A stretch of DNA of 64,000 bases. Origin: Pectinophora gossypiella. Taxonomy: Eukaryota; Arthropoda; Insecta; Lepidoptera; Gelechiidae. The stretch lies in assembly GCF_024362695.1 (NCBI RefSeq), contig NC_065417.1, positions 3,651,001-3,715,000 on the forward strand, in the 5' to 3' direction. A program made the translations under genes and the position numbers. The notes beneath the pieces are model-generated. The model searched no databases. It saw only the letters and a program-made list of their open reading frames with translations, and was not told where the DNA came from. Below are positions 20,941-30,720 of the stretch, piece after piece (positions within the stretch are counted from its first letter, which is position 1; every line of letters starts with the position of its first letter).

Positions 20941-21816
20941 TTGGTTTACCACTACCGTAGTATAAAATCGTGTCAAATTAAGAAGTACGCATCGTCTTAT
21001 TATGTATATTAGCGCGTGGTGCTTATTAACGCGGTCGGGTTATACCTACTGCGACTCGGATTGACCGGGAGTACATATTTTAGTGTATTTTAAACTAAAA
21101 GATTTATTTTGGTGGGATTTACTGCGAAAATTAAGATGATAACATGCACAATGTCATTAGTTATTAGAAATATGATGTTCCATCCTTCTTTTTTCGCACG
21201 CACTTCCCAGTGTTGCCAGTTCGGCGCCTAATCGCGCACTGAGGTAAAATACTGTCAACGTCGCTATATTAACAGTAACTTTGCGTCCCACTTTTTGAGC
21301 GCTGATGTTCGATCTACGGTAGTAGTAAATCTATGATAGAACCGCCAAAGGCTGATTGGCCGCCTCTATGGCTTACACAGGTCATCATGAGGCCGGGAGA
21401 GAACAAGCCTGCTAAAGAATATTGAATATTGAAATAAAGCCTAAGTAATACAAATTACCACAATAATTTTATAATTTCAATCACACTGAACGCAATTAAT
21501 ATTCAATCTGGCGTAATGAACGAGGTAGGCAAGGTTGTAAACATTTTATTACAAGTATAAGTTAAATAAAATTTAAATATTTTGCATCTGCATTAATTGA
21601 TAAGTCCAAATATAGACGGGGGTCATTGCTCTCTCAGTATAAAACTAGTAATAGTACATAAACACAGACAGACTGACCGACTGGGTATCAACGACATTTT
21701 ATTAAAGTGTGTAAACTTTCTGGTGACCATAAATAGTTTTATTTTTCAGGATAAAGGATAACTACGTGTTAGGTGACAATAAAAGAGATATTTCGAGCCT
21801 ATAAGTATACGAGATA
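20941..21816. other. no gene recognised
   Basis: AT-rich. A Jockey-like word (TGATTGGCCGCCTCTATGGCT) occurs at 21,353-21,373 and is too short to call. Nothing else. Confidence 0.45.
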
Positions 21817-22195
21817 ATGGCCCCGATTCCTGCAGACACCGCCTAATTTTATTTTAAGTTATATCCGTCATTTTCATATCCGTCAAAAAGGAAAGGGATG
21901 GATGATTCACAGCTCTTAATTTTAGGAAGAATGAGTAAATGAACGAATAACCCGGGCGAATCAAAAGGTACGTCGTTGGTATGCAATCCGTTTGACGTGC
22001 TGTCTACTTAACTGTGTCGGGTTATTGACGGATGTAAAATTTTTAGACGGTTGGTTTAGATTTGTGCTTAAAATTGACGTGTGTTCCATAAATTTTATGC
22101 TTGTCGATTACCCGTCCCTTTCCTTTTCGGCGGATAAGAAAATGACAGATATAACTTAAAATAAAATTAGATGGTATTTACAGAAATTAGCACCA
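21817..22195. mobile_element. MITE-C copy 1, about 85-bp TIRs
   Basis: Left arm GGCCCCGATTCCTGCAGACA then TTATATCCGTCATTTTCATA. The right arm is its imperfect inverse, ending TTTACAGAAATTAGCACC. The arms match over roughly 85 bp, including TAATTTTATTTTAAGTTATA and AAGGAAAGGGA. A second copy is at 33,112-33,453. No ORF. Confidence 0.8.
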
Positions 22196-23193
22196 TTATG
22201 CAACTTTAAATGAAGGCAGCACGAAAAAAATATTTTTATATAGAAAGAAGAAGATTGAGAAGGTTCTCAAGGATTGTTATAATGTTCAAAACGCGAAATA
22301 TTGCGCAAATGTTGCGCTAGATTTGCTTCTTCTTTGTTATAACATAAAATACAAATGTTAAAGCAATGTTTGTTTTGTGTCCCAAATTACAAGTTTACCT
22401 ATGAACAATAAAAATCACCTAGACAGCAAGTTTAGACCCTCTGAACATGTTATCTTTACGTCGTCTAAAACAATCGTAAAAAATATTTGTACAACTCTGC
22501 TGCATACTAATAAAAGATTGTAGAATTACATCAACAACCCAGTACTTATGTGGCTGTAACTGTATTTAATTGTTTATTCACTGTTTTATTAGTTTATTTC
22601 GAATACTAATAAGATGAAGGCACTAAATATTTTATTATCCATTTCACACGGAACGGTATATGCAATGCAGTTACGCAATTTTAACTACGAAATATCGCGC
22701 CCCGATATAGTAGCCTCTCGAATCATAAATTACTTTTTATTTCATAATTTATGTTGATTAAATTTAATGATTTATACAGTTCGTAGAAAGGCGTGCATTA
22801 TTACGTGCTCTCTACATAACAGGCCTACTGGTTTAACCATCTTTGTAACTAGTATAAGAGTTAACTTTTTAGTAAACTTCGATCCAATATACAAGAGTAA
22901 GCAATTATCACATCGCCTTCGCCATTACAGGCAATCCTAGTTCATCTCCTTTTAAATTTACGATATTTATAAATTGTCCCGACCATAGTTGTTTTTATGG
23001 GCGTCCTAATAAAGAGTGTAGCACACTGGTTGGGATGCAATCAGCATGTAAATGTGGCTCTCACTCGCCGGGGCTAACATCGAATATTGATCGACGCATT
23101 ATGATAATGGGTGAATTTAAAATGTTGACGATCACTGGCCGGCTCCTTGCAACCTGCTAGTGTGAATGGACCTTCACGTCCTGTCGTTTCAAC
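22196..23193. other. no gene recognised
   Basis: About 1 kb of AT-rich sequence with no named repeat and no ORF above background. Confidence 0.5.
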
Positions 23194-24801
23194 TAAAGGG
23201 TATAGCGAGGTAAGGAAGACGAAATGGCCCCCATGGCCCATGACGGAATTATCATTTGTATTGGTATTGGCACTCTAAAAGAATACGAAATGTAAGGTCG
23301 TTGACCCCTGACCTTGACCTGTCTTTGAGATATTCGAGAAAGTTCGTACGCGCGCCGAGTTTTTTCAAAATTTTTTTTCCGAAAAACTATAAAAGCTAGA
23401 AGGATGGGACCAATTGCGTATAATTAGGGATACTTTGAAAAATATTCCGTATTTTTTTCAGAGTTCTGGTGAAATGACAACTGTGCAAAATAATTAAACA
23501 AAATATAAATATATTTTTTTAGTACTGTTCTATTATGTTTACCGCGCCAAAAAAAATATATAATACTCTTTGATTTATATACTTACACCACACAAAAATT
23601 GATCAAAATCAAAGAGGCGCTTCTTGAGTAATTATGAATTTACTTAGTGTGCGTACGGCTGGTAGGAACTAATTAAAGAGGTCGTTTTTAGATTAATTAT
23701 TATAATTACATGTTAAACAGAATTTTAATCATCATCATCACTATTTTCATTTATTACAACATTGATTGCATCATTTGAAAATATTTTCGACAGAATTTCA
23801 GCAGGACGTAAAATGCGAGATAGATATCTCGCATGAGCTAAATAATATAATTATTACACTTGCGATATATGAAAATCGACTTGCGAAAATCGTATTTTGG
23901 GCAAAAGAAAACCCATTTATGCAAACTGTTTACAATCTGTACTACGAACGGGTTTATAGTTGATTTTGCTGGGCCAATTTATGGTACGGAAAATGATGCC
24001 ACTATTATGAAGAAAGTGCTACAGGATGCTAAACTTAAAACTCTAGTTCGTAGTACAAATTGTAAACGGTTTGCATAAATGGGTTTTCTTTTGCCCAAAA
24101 TACGATTTTCGCAAGTCGATTTTCATATGCCGCAAGTGTAATAATTATATTACTTAGCTCATGCGAGATATCTATCTCGCATTTTACGTCCTGCTGAAAT
24201 TCTGTCGAAAATATTTTCAAATGATGCAGTCAATGTTGTAATAAATGAAAACAGTGATGATGCTGATTAAAATTATGTTTAACATGTAATTATAATAATT
24301 AATCTAAAAACGACCTCTTTAATTAGTTCCTACCAGCCGTACGCACACTAAGTAAATTCATAATTACTCAAGAAGCGCCTCTTTGATTTTAATCAGTTTT
24401 TGTGTGGTGTAAGTATATAAATCAAAGAGTATTATATGATTTTTTTGGCGCGGTAAACATAATAGAACAGTACTAAAAAAATATATTTATATTTTGTTTA
24501 ATTATTTTGCACAGTTGTCATTTCACCAGAACTCTGAAAAAAATTCAGAATATTTTTCAAAGTATCCCTAATTATACGCAATTGGTCCCATCCTTCTAGC
24601 TTTTATAGTTTTTCGGAAAAAAAATTTTGAAAAAACTCGGCGCGCGTACGAACTTTCTCGAATATCTCAAAGACAGGTCAAGGTCAGGGGTCAACGACCT
24701 TACATTTCGTATTCTTTTAGAGTGCCAATACCAGTACAAATGATAATTCCGTCATGGGCCATGGGGGCCATTTCGTCTTCCTTACCTCGCTATACCCTTT
24801 A
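23194..24801. mobile_element. 1.6-kb palindromic foldback-like element
   Basis: Left arm 23,194-23,949 and right arm 24,046-24,801 are 756 bp each, exactly symmetrical about position 23,997.5, with no net indel. I counted roughly 15-20 mismatches, about 98% identity. The outer end is TAAAGGGTATAGCGAGG and its inverse, with TA possibly duplicated at both edges. A 96-bp spacer separates the arms. Transcribed through, it would form a very long hairpin. Part of the left arm and the spacer encode a transposase-like fragment, described separately. The high identity means either a recent inverted duplication or ongoing arm correction. Assembly of such palindromes is error-prone, so independent confirmation matters. 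Confidence 0.92.
23893..24042 (+). pseudogene. DDE_Tnp_4-like transposase fragment
   Basis: One open frame running from the inner left arm into the palindrome spacer encodes YFGQKKTHLCKLFTICTTNG, followed by FIVDFAGPIYGTENDATIM and a short KKVLQ stretch. The pattern (GKKKTH-like start, NG-x-I-x-D, then GP-x-x-G-x-x-x-DA-x-I) resembles the middle of IS5/Harbinger-type DDE transposases. There the D of the NDA triplet would be the second catalytic aspartate. The frame is cut off where the right arm begins, so no full transposase exists here. Upstream frames are closed by stops. The family assignment is from pattern memory only. It may instead belong to a related IS4- or ISL2-type eukaryotic group. 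Confidence 0.45.
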
Positions 24802-24886
24802 TTGTCTATGCTTCAGCCATATAGAACCGTATGCCAACGAAGCGGGTTCATAATTAGGCGTCATGGAAGTATCTACTAGATTTGAG

Positions 24887-25186
24887 GGATCATCATCATC
24901 ATCACCAGCCCATTAACGTCCCCACTGCTGGGGCACGGGCCTTCCCTATGGATGGATAGGGAGATCGGGCCTTAAACCATCACGCGGGCCCAGTGCGGAT
25001 TGATGGTTATTAACGACTGCTAATGCAGCCGGGACCAACGGTTTAACGTGCCTTCCGAAGCATGGAGGAGCTCGAGATGAAAACTTTTTTTGTGGTCACC
25101 CATCCTATGACCGGCCTTTGCGAAAGTTGCTTAACTTCAACAATCGCAGACCGAGCGCGTTTACCGCTGCGCCACCGAGCTCCTCA
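24887..25186 (-). mobile_element. SINE-3 copy 2, full length
   Basis: (CAT)n at the left is the (GAT)n tail. The head at the right on the - strand shows GGAGCTCGGTGGCGCAGCGG (tRNA-like box A), then TTGAAGTTAAGCAACTTTCG and CCGGTCATAGGATGGGTGAC, matching 5S rRNA internal promoter segments. A 7-bp duplication ATTTGAG lies at 24880-24886 and 25187-25193. 300 bp. Confidence 0.88.
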
Positions 25187-25193
25187 ATTTGAG

Positions 25194-25552
25194 ATATATC
25201 CTATCGAAAATTGTTTAACTAGGTTACAAAAGCCAAGCCTCTAAGAATTTCTATGTGACTATTCTAATACGTAGGTAAAAATATGCAGAACGACCAATTC
25301 AGTACAATAAGTGATTATATTTCAATAAAGATAATATTTTACAATAACCTCAATGCGTGGTAAGAATAAGATCTGTCAAAGTACGTAAGCTAGTATTGTA
25401 ATGTTCATCAGCATAGTAAATTAGTCGAGATTAGGTTGATCGATTCTTTTCTATCTAACAGTACAATTACTGACTCAGAAAGTCTTCCGAATGGTGATGT
25501 TTAGAAGTTGAACAATCTGTGTAATATAAATACAATAAATGTAATTATGTTA
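25194..25552. other. no gene recognised
   Basis: AT-rich, nothing recognised. Confidence 0.5.
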
Positions 25553-25755
25553 TCCCGTTTTCACAGGGTCCACTTACTTAACCTGAAAATTTGACAGGTC
25601 CGGTTTTTTACAGAAGCGACTGCCTGTCTGGCCTTCTAACCCGCGAAGGGAAAACTATCCCAATACCGGTTAGGTAACATACTTCTGAAACGCATTTCAC
25701 GGGTATATGGACCTCACGATGTTTTCCTTGCTAAGCACGTGATAAAGATTTAAGA
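25553..25755 (-). mobile_element. SINE-4 body, head lost
   Basis: TTATCCCGTTTTCACAGGGT, CTGAAAATTTGACAGGTCCG, GACTGCCTGTCTGGCCTTC and CACGATGTTTTCCTTG in order. The tRNA-like head is absent. A 107-bp TTAA element begins 11 bp to the right. Confidence 0.75.
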
Positions 25756-25765
25756 TCCAAACAAA

Positions 25766-25872
25766 TTAACACTTTCAAGGACAGAACGTCTAATGACGTT
25801 CCGATTTCAAGGTGTCATACTAGCTATTATGAACCATCAATGTCCCATGGCCTCTGCCCGTGAAAAGGTTAA
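25766..25872. mobile_element. 107-bp TTAA-flanked MITE, copy 1
   Basis: Starts TTAACACTTTCAAGGACAGA and ends CCGTGAAAAGGTTAA, with TTAA at both edges and imperfect terminal repeats of about 20 bp. Identical total length (107 bp) to copies at 28,694 and 63,706. TTAA targets with CCCTTTC-like termini are typical of piggyBac-type elements, so this is probably a very short piggyBac-derived MITE. Confidence 0.82.
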
Positions 25873-26095
25873 AAAAAACGTTGGCAACCTCACAGTGAGA
25901 GTCAAGCGCTCTTCCCAGTGATATGCCGGCAGTAAGAAGGCGCAAAAGTTATGTAAAATGAGCTCTATTACCTAGCCTTTAGTCAGATAGGATCATAGTA
26001 GGTACAGAAAGATCAATTTGAGAAAACAAAGCAGCTAGACAGCTGAATATATGTGAATAGTGAAGACTCACTATTCACTCTTCACATTTCAAATC

Positions 26096-26440
26096 ATACA
26101 TACATACATAAACAGCCTATATTCGTCCCACTGCTGGGCACAGGCCTCCCCTCAATCAACCGGAGGGGGTATGGAGCATACTCCACCACGCTGCTCCAAT
26201 GCGGGTTGGTGGAGGTGTTTTTACGACTAATAGCCGGGACCAACGGCTTAACGTGCCTTCCGAAGCACGGAATCGTCTTACTTTTTCGGACAATCAGGTA
26301 GGTGATTCAAGCCTGAAAAGTCCTTACCAAAACAAAGGGAAGTCTCACAAAGTGATTTCGACAATGTCCCCATCGAGAATCGAACCCGGACCTCCAGATC
26401 GTGAGCCTAACGTTCTAGCCACTAAACTACGAAGGCTGTT
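26096..26440 (-). mobile_element. SINE-2 copy, full length
   Basis: The best SINE-2 copy. The TATG-type tail is at the left. Toward the right follow CAGCAGTGGG-type end sequence, GGAGCAGCGTGGTGGAGTAT, the shared core GTGCTTCGGAAGGCACGTTA (all on the - strand) and a tRNA-like head with box B GGTTCGATTCTCG. Mobilised in trans; no ORF of its own. The frames at 26053-26301 and 26199-26666 cross it and are not genes as drawn. Confidence 0.82.
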
Positions 26441-26448
26441 TAACACAG

Positions 26449-26546
26449 AACTAAATTTAAAGAGTTTTTACAACGGGAACATTCCTCCAACCGACACGTC
26501 ACTGGTTCATCCGACTGGACTGCCACAGCTCGGCCAAGCAGCGTTG
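26449..26546 (+). other. candidate host exon, speculative
   Basis: A 98-bp segment bounded by an AG (CACAG at 26,444-26,448) and a consensus donor GTAAGT (26,547-26,552). The frame open across it reads, in part, FYNGNIPPTDTSLVHPTGLP then QLGQAAL, which looks more protein-like and GC-richer than its surroundings. The acceptor side lacks a good pyrimidine tract, because SINE-2 abuts it. I recognise no family. It may equally be chance. Confidence 0.22.
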
Positions 26547-26789
26547 GTAAGTAACAATTTAATTAAAACGTCAACAGACAATTGCGTCTATAAATTCAAT
26601 CCACACTTCCTATTCGTCATAAATGAAGATATTTTAGAGAGTGGACAATGGATTCAATGCTGGTAGCGCGAGATTGACGGCGCGCGCGCCGGTCCGCCGC
26701 CATTGTATGTAAATGTCAGTGTGACGCGCATGCGCTAGTAGGCAACACCACAGATTAAATAATAGTTGCCATCGCAACTGTGGTAGCTT

Positions 26790-26905
26790 ACCGACATGAC
26801 ATGAGCTCACGACTATGTCCCAATTGGGGTAGCCAGTCTTTCCATCACAAGGAAGAACTAAGTACCCACACCTCACCGAGCTTTGTGTTAGACCAACGTG
26901 ATAGG
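26790..26905 (-). repeat. Rep-D copy, - orientation
   Basis: ATGAGCTCACGACTATGTCC, TACCCACACCTCACCGAGCT and TTAGACCAACGTGATAGGTG are the reverse complement of Rep-D words. It lacks the TTCATCTTGC block. Confidence 0.6.
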
Positions 26906-26994
26906 TGTCATATTTGTCAAATATATCATGTCATGTGTGTGCGTGTGTGTGGCTATCTGTGTGTTGTCAGAAAGGACTGTAACCTGGAACTGTA

Positions 26995-27190
26995 ACTGTC
27001 AGTACTATTCAGAGGCGGAGGACAGGAGTCATAGAACGGCTTTGAAATAGACTACTCTGGGCGCCATCCCACTCGCGTCGGACAGAGTACTGCGGGGCGG
27101 AAGGCAAGAGGGAAACCACTGCCCTATGTTTCCCTAAAAAGAGGCGTGGAGAATGCTACACCGACTAGAGCGTGGCTCTTAATGATGATA
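26995..27190 (+). repeat. RTE-type LINE 3' tail
   Basis: CTGTCAGTACTATTCAGAGG through AGAGCGTGGCTCTTAATGAT. SINE-1 is inserted into or next to its GAT tail. Confidence 0.72.
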
Positions 27191-27520
27191 ATCTTCTTCT
27201 ATCGTGTGGGTTGTGAGGTGGAGTACCAACCTCATCAACCCTGGTGTCAGGGTTACTATTGAGCCGCCAAAGGCCTCTGACATGGCTCATGGGGACGACT
27301 ACTTATTTACATCAGCAAGTAGTAACCGGGACCAACGGCTTAACGTGCCTTCCGAAGCACGGATCATCTTACTTTCGGACAATCTGGTGATCAGCCAGTA
27401 ATGTCCTAACCAAACTAGGAACCACAAAGTAATTTTTGTAATATGTTCCCACCGGGAATCGAACCCGGGACCTCCGGATCGTGAGTCCAACGCTCAACCA
27501 CTGGACCACTGAGGTCGTTG
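27191..27520 (-). mobile_element. SINE-1 copy, full length
   Basis: Tail at the left (CTTCTTCTATCGTGTGGGTT), head at the right with box B GGTTCGATTCCCG on the - strand. GATGAT-type words on both sides suggest a duplication within the RTE tail microsatellite, so the exact TSD cannot be fixed. Confidence 0.82.
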
Positions 27521-27976
27521 ATGATGATGTCATATTTATATTAAGAATAAGAAAATAGAAGTACGTTATATCTGTAGGTATAATGCCCTAACCTTATGCA
27601 TTTAGTATCATTACCAAACAACAAAATTCATGGCACTCCATTAGCGTACACGAATCCATCACAAGCCAAAAAACATGATGTTATTCCACAAATTAGAAAC
27701 GAAAATAAATTAACTGGAAACGGAATACAAACTTATCAAATACTGTCCAAAAAGCCTTATTAAATAAACTTTTAATACAAAACGTACGTTTCGCAACGGT
27801 AAATCTAAAGTTGCGGGCTTATACCGTATGCATTAGAATAATTGCAATGGCTACTCCCATAGCGCGGTTATTAAAAAAACATTAGAGTGTGTCGTTTTAA
27901 TTAGATTGTAAGAAATGTAGCTACATATGCGGATAACAGTTCGGATTTTGTTTCTAAATTATGAGTGATTAGCAGA
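27521..27976. other. no gene recognised
   Basis: AT-rich, nothing recognised. Confidence 0.5.
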
Positions 27977-28049
27977 GGGGTTAAAAAGGCCGCATCGAAA
28001 TAATTCATCCAAAAAGGAGTATTGCAATTTAACATTTTCGCGCATACGT
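27977..28049. mobile_element. MITE-A copy 6, left half only
   Basis: GGGGTTAAAAAGGCCGCATC through ATTTTCGCGCATACG, then truncated at the junction with a SINE-2 copy. The right arm is not found beyond the SINE, so a deletion accompanied or followed that insertion. Confidence 0.72.
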
Positions 28050-28255
28050 ATATATTTTCAACCGGAAGGGGTATGGAGCATACTCCTCCACGCTGCTCCA
28101 ATGCGGGTTGGTGGAGGTGTTTTTACCAAACAAAAGTCCTTACCAAACAAAGGACAGTCTCACAAAGTGATTTCGACAATGTCCCCATCGGGAAACGAAC
28201 CCGGACCTCCAGATCGTGAGCCTAACGCTCTAACCACTAGACCACGGAGGCTGTT
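28050..28255 (-). mobile_element. SINE-2 copy, core deleted
   Basis: The tail-proximal part GGTATGGAGCATACTCCTCC is joined at about 28,125 to the body-head part (AAAGTCCTTACCAAACAAAG onward). The shared core is missing. The head at the right shows box A GTGGTCTAGTGGTTAGAGCG on the - strand. Confidence 0.75.
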
Positions 28256-28307
28256 ACCCCTTCCGGTTGATTGAAAATAAAAGTCTACCTGGCTGGAAGA
28301 AATTGCT

Positions 28308-28440
28308 ATAAAGCAATAAGGCCGCCGATTGTGCTTCTCTTGTCACTTTTGTAATTGTTTTTAGTGTTGTGTTTATATGTGCAATATTATAGTATTGTCT
28401 ACCTAACTTGTTTACAGGGACTACACAGTCCAAAGATGAA
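28308..28440 (+). repeat. Rep-F, probable LINE 3' UTR
   Basis: ATTGCTATAAAGCAATAAGG then CCGCCGATTGTGCTTCTCTT. Related blocks occur at 30,590-30,720 and 33,500-33,610, the former ending with an AATAAAG-like signal. Probably the 3' UTR of a LINE family; no coding part is seen. Confidence 0.45.
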
Positions 28441-28693
28441 AACAACATGTAAATTAATAACCTCCTTCTTATTTGAAGTCGGTTAATAAACTGACACAAA
28501 AACAGTGTCACCTAATTATAGGGCCACATTCTCTAAGAAGAGAAAGCATCAAAATAGATTCGTCACAAGTCTTGTTTAATTAAAAGAAATACTACGGATG
28601 TATTTCTGTCGCGTTCTCGCATTACGACATATCATAGATCAGACAAAGAGAAAAGATGTGACTAGGTAAAATTACATATGAGATTCTACCTAC

Positions 28694-28800
28694 TTAACCC
28701 TTTCACGGGCAGAGACGATGGGTCATTGATGGTTCATAATAGATAGTATGACACCTTGGAATCGGAACGTCATTAGACGTTCTGTCCTTGAAAGTGTTAA
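28694..28800. mobile_element. 107-bp TTAA-flanked MITE, copy 2
   Basis: Opposite orientation to copies 1 and 3: TTAACCCTTTCACGGGCAGA at the left, CTTGAAAGTGTTAA at the right. 107 bp including both TTAA. Confidence 0.84.
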
Positions 28801-28888
28801 GTTTATTTGCGAGGATAAAGTACGCGCCATGAAAGAAGTACCGCGAATTTTAATGGAACTCATTGACAAGTCATAATGATGAGGGACT

Positions 28889-29152
28889 TTTTTTTTGACG
28901 TGACTTATTGTAGATTTGCCGCAGATGGCATTAACTACTTGGCCGGACAAATGGGGAGCGCTGAAGGCTCTCACCCGGTACAACGTTTAAGACAACAGGC
29001 CTGAGGGTGCCCAGTTGGGCGCGAACCTCGGCTCAGGGCGTCGTCTGAGAGGAAAAATATTTGAAAGAATTAATCGACCCTAGTGGGTCGATAGCGATAA
29101 GCGCTGAATGAGGGAAATCGTCGACCACGCCGGCGGGGTCGGTATCGGGGAG
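28889..29152 (-). mobile_element. 5'-truncated Jockey copy with TSD
   Basis: The poly(T) is followed by GACGTGACTTATTGTAGATT, the Jockey 3' end, running to GGTCGGTATCGGGG. An 11-bp duplication GATGAGGGACT lies at 28878-28888 and 29153-29163. Very close in sequence to the full-length element. Confidence 0.88.
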
Positions 29153-29440
29153 GATGAGGGACTACCTAGGCTACGTTCCCCGAAAATAATATAGATGGCG
29201 CTGTTGAGATATAACATGATAATTACCTATTTTCTCTTTACTCGGGTAAGTACGTAATTATTGATACTTAATTACAATGTAATGGCAGAAGCATAATAAA
29301 AAAAAAATTCCTATATATTTGGATCACATTATGTATAATATAATTATGTTGCTACCTATATTGTAGCTATACATAAGTTCTAACTGGATATTTGCAAAAA
29401 GACACAAAATATTCTAGGATATGTTTGCGTTTACTTTAAT

Positions 29441-29758
29441 GATTTTAACTTCCGGTACGTAGGATGCGGCGTGGCCCCATCGCGGTGGAGATACTGGCCT
29501 AGGATCGGCCGCAATGGAGGCATACTGTGAACACCAAGGTGTATGGCTTTGAACAGAAACGTCGGGAAGAGCTTGATTTGAAACGCGACGAGCTGAAGGC
29601 CCGACCATCTGCGGCTATAACATATAATTATACCGGAGGTGTGCTGACGTGCAGTGAATGTGGCCGTACATTCACTGCTAAGATCGATTACGTCAGCCAT
29701 ATGAGAGCGCATCTTAGGCGTTCCTAGATTGGAGACTTGTCGCCATGGCCGAATACGG
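29441..29758 (+). pseudogene. LINE ORF2 C-terminus with C2H2 finger
   Basis: An open frame ending at 29,725-29,727 encodes DRPQWRHTVNTKVYGFEQKR and, further on, LTCSECGRTFTAKIDYVSHM with the closing H of a C2H2 finger (C-x2-C-x12-H-x3-H pattern). An in-frame stop lies just before the DRPQW motif. DR-x-x-WR followed by a C-terminal C2H2 finger is known from ends of several non-LTR retrotransposon ORF2 proteins, so this is a LINE remnant and not a host zinc-finger gene. The RT domain is missing. A SINE-2 fragment is inserted just downstream. Confidence 0.6.
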
Positions 29759-29769
29759 CTGGAAGGATA

Positions 29770-29869
29770 CATAACATAAACTGCCTATATACGTCCCACT
29801 ACTGGGCACAGGCCTCCCCTCAATCAACCGGAGGGGGTACGGAGCATACTCCACCACGCTGCTCCAAGA
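29770..29869 (-). mobile_element. SINE-2 3' end with 11-bp TSD
   Basis: A 100-bp truncated copy, tail at the left. CTGGAAGGATA is duplicated at 29759-29769 and 29870-29880. It is nested in the 3' flank of the LINE remnant. Confidence 0.83.
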
Positions 29870-29880
29870 CTGGAAGGATA

Positions 29881-30229
29881 TATATATATAATAATACTAC
29901 GTGTGTGTGTTAGTATTATTTCTTATTCTATGCTTCCGGTGTTCGAAGAACTACGTACCTACTTAAGCCCACTTAACCCTTCTGTTCGTAATATAATCTT
30001 TGAAAACATTCACACTTTAGCACTAATTATTATTTGATTAATGACGAGAAATTCGTGTTTTTAATTAAAGTCGACGGTGACGGAAACTTGCTGAGTAAAC
30101 AAGGTATTTTTGTATTTGGGAAAAAGGTTTAAAAGAAAGATGCAGGAAGGTATAACTCAGAGGTTAATTCGTTTCTTCGTTAGTCGTTATTAGGTACAAT
30201 AGGATGTTTGACTGGGTCAAAGATAAATT
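29881..30229. other. no gene recognised
   Basis: Short TA and GT runs at 29,880-29,915, then AT-rich sequence with nothing recognised. Confidence 0.5.
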
Positions 30230-30470
30230 GTAAAACCGTCAATCTAGAAAGAGAACCCGGTCTAAAGTGATAAAAAATTTAGCTTATGTTTCTTCATCAC
30301 TTATTTTCGAATTTTGAATTAAGTAATAATGAACGTGACGATTCACCGCTTCTATTGATGACGTCATTCGGACAGAATTTTCAAACAAATTCAATACTTA
30401 CAAAATTTACATTTTAATTTGTCGTAAAAAGTATCTCATTTGACTAAGTGATAAAACAGCTCTTCAAGTC
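30230..30470. repeat. Rep-E copy 1
   Basis: TTATTTTCGAATTTTGAATT, TTCTATTGATGACGTCATTC and TTTGTCGTAAAAAGTATCTC recur in inverse orientation at 37,480-37,720. Unclassified interspersed repeat without ORF. Confidence 0.5.
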
Positions 30471-30589
30471 TTCGGATTACCTATTTTTGCAGTCAAATAA
30501 AGTAAACAGATGCCATCCCCAAATCCGTAAAATATTCCTACCGAGGTAATAGAATTTTACACTACATATAAAACTCGTAAGATTATAAT

Positions 30590-30720
30590 GATGTTCCGGG
30601 CAAGAAATCGCTGTAAGCGATAAGACTGCCAATTGCCTTGTACTCACATAAGTAAGTCCTATTGTAACTGTTACCGTATTTTTGAGTACAATAAAGTATA
30701 ACATGCCTATGGAAATTTCT
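30590..30720 (+). repeat. Rep-F copy
   Basis: AATCGCTGTAAGCGATAAGA through GAGTACAATAAAGTATAAC. Same family as 28,308 and 33,500. Frames on the - strand over this block (30477-30827) are by-products. Confidence 0.5.

Noticed and set aside
23766..24220. Two matching 61-65 residue ORFs on opposite strands
   Set aside because: They are the same frame seen in both arms of the palindrome, without domain support. The coding signal lies in a different frame (23,893-24,042).
26199..26666. 155-residue ORF
   Set aside because: It begins inside SINE-2. Only the short segment 26,449-26,546 is considered, and only as a speculative exon.
29527..29727. Small host zinc-finger protein
   Set aside because: The upstream DRPQWR motif, an in-frame stop just before it and the retrotransposon context point to a LINE C-terminal remnant.
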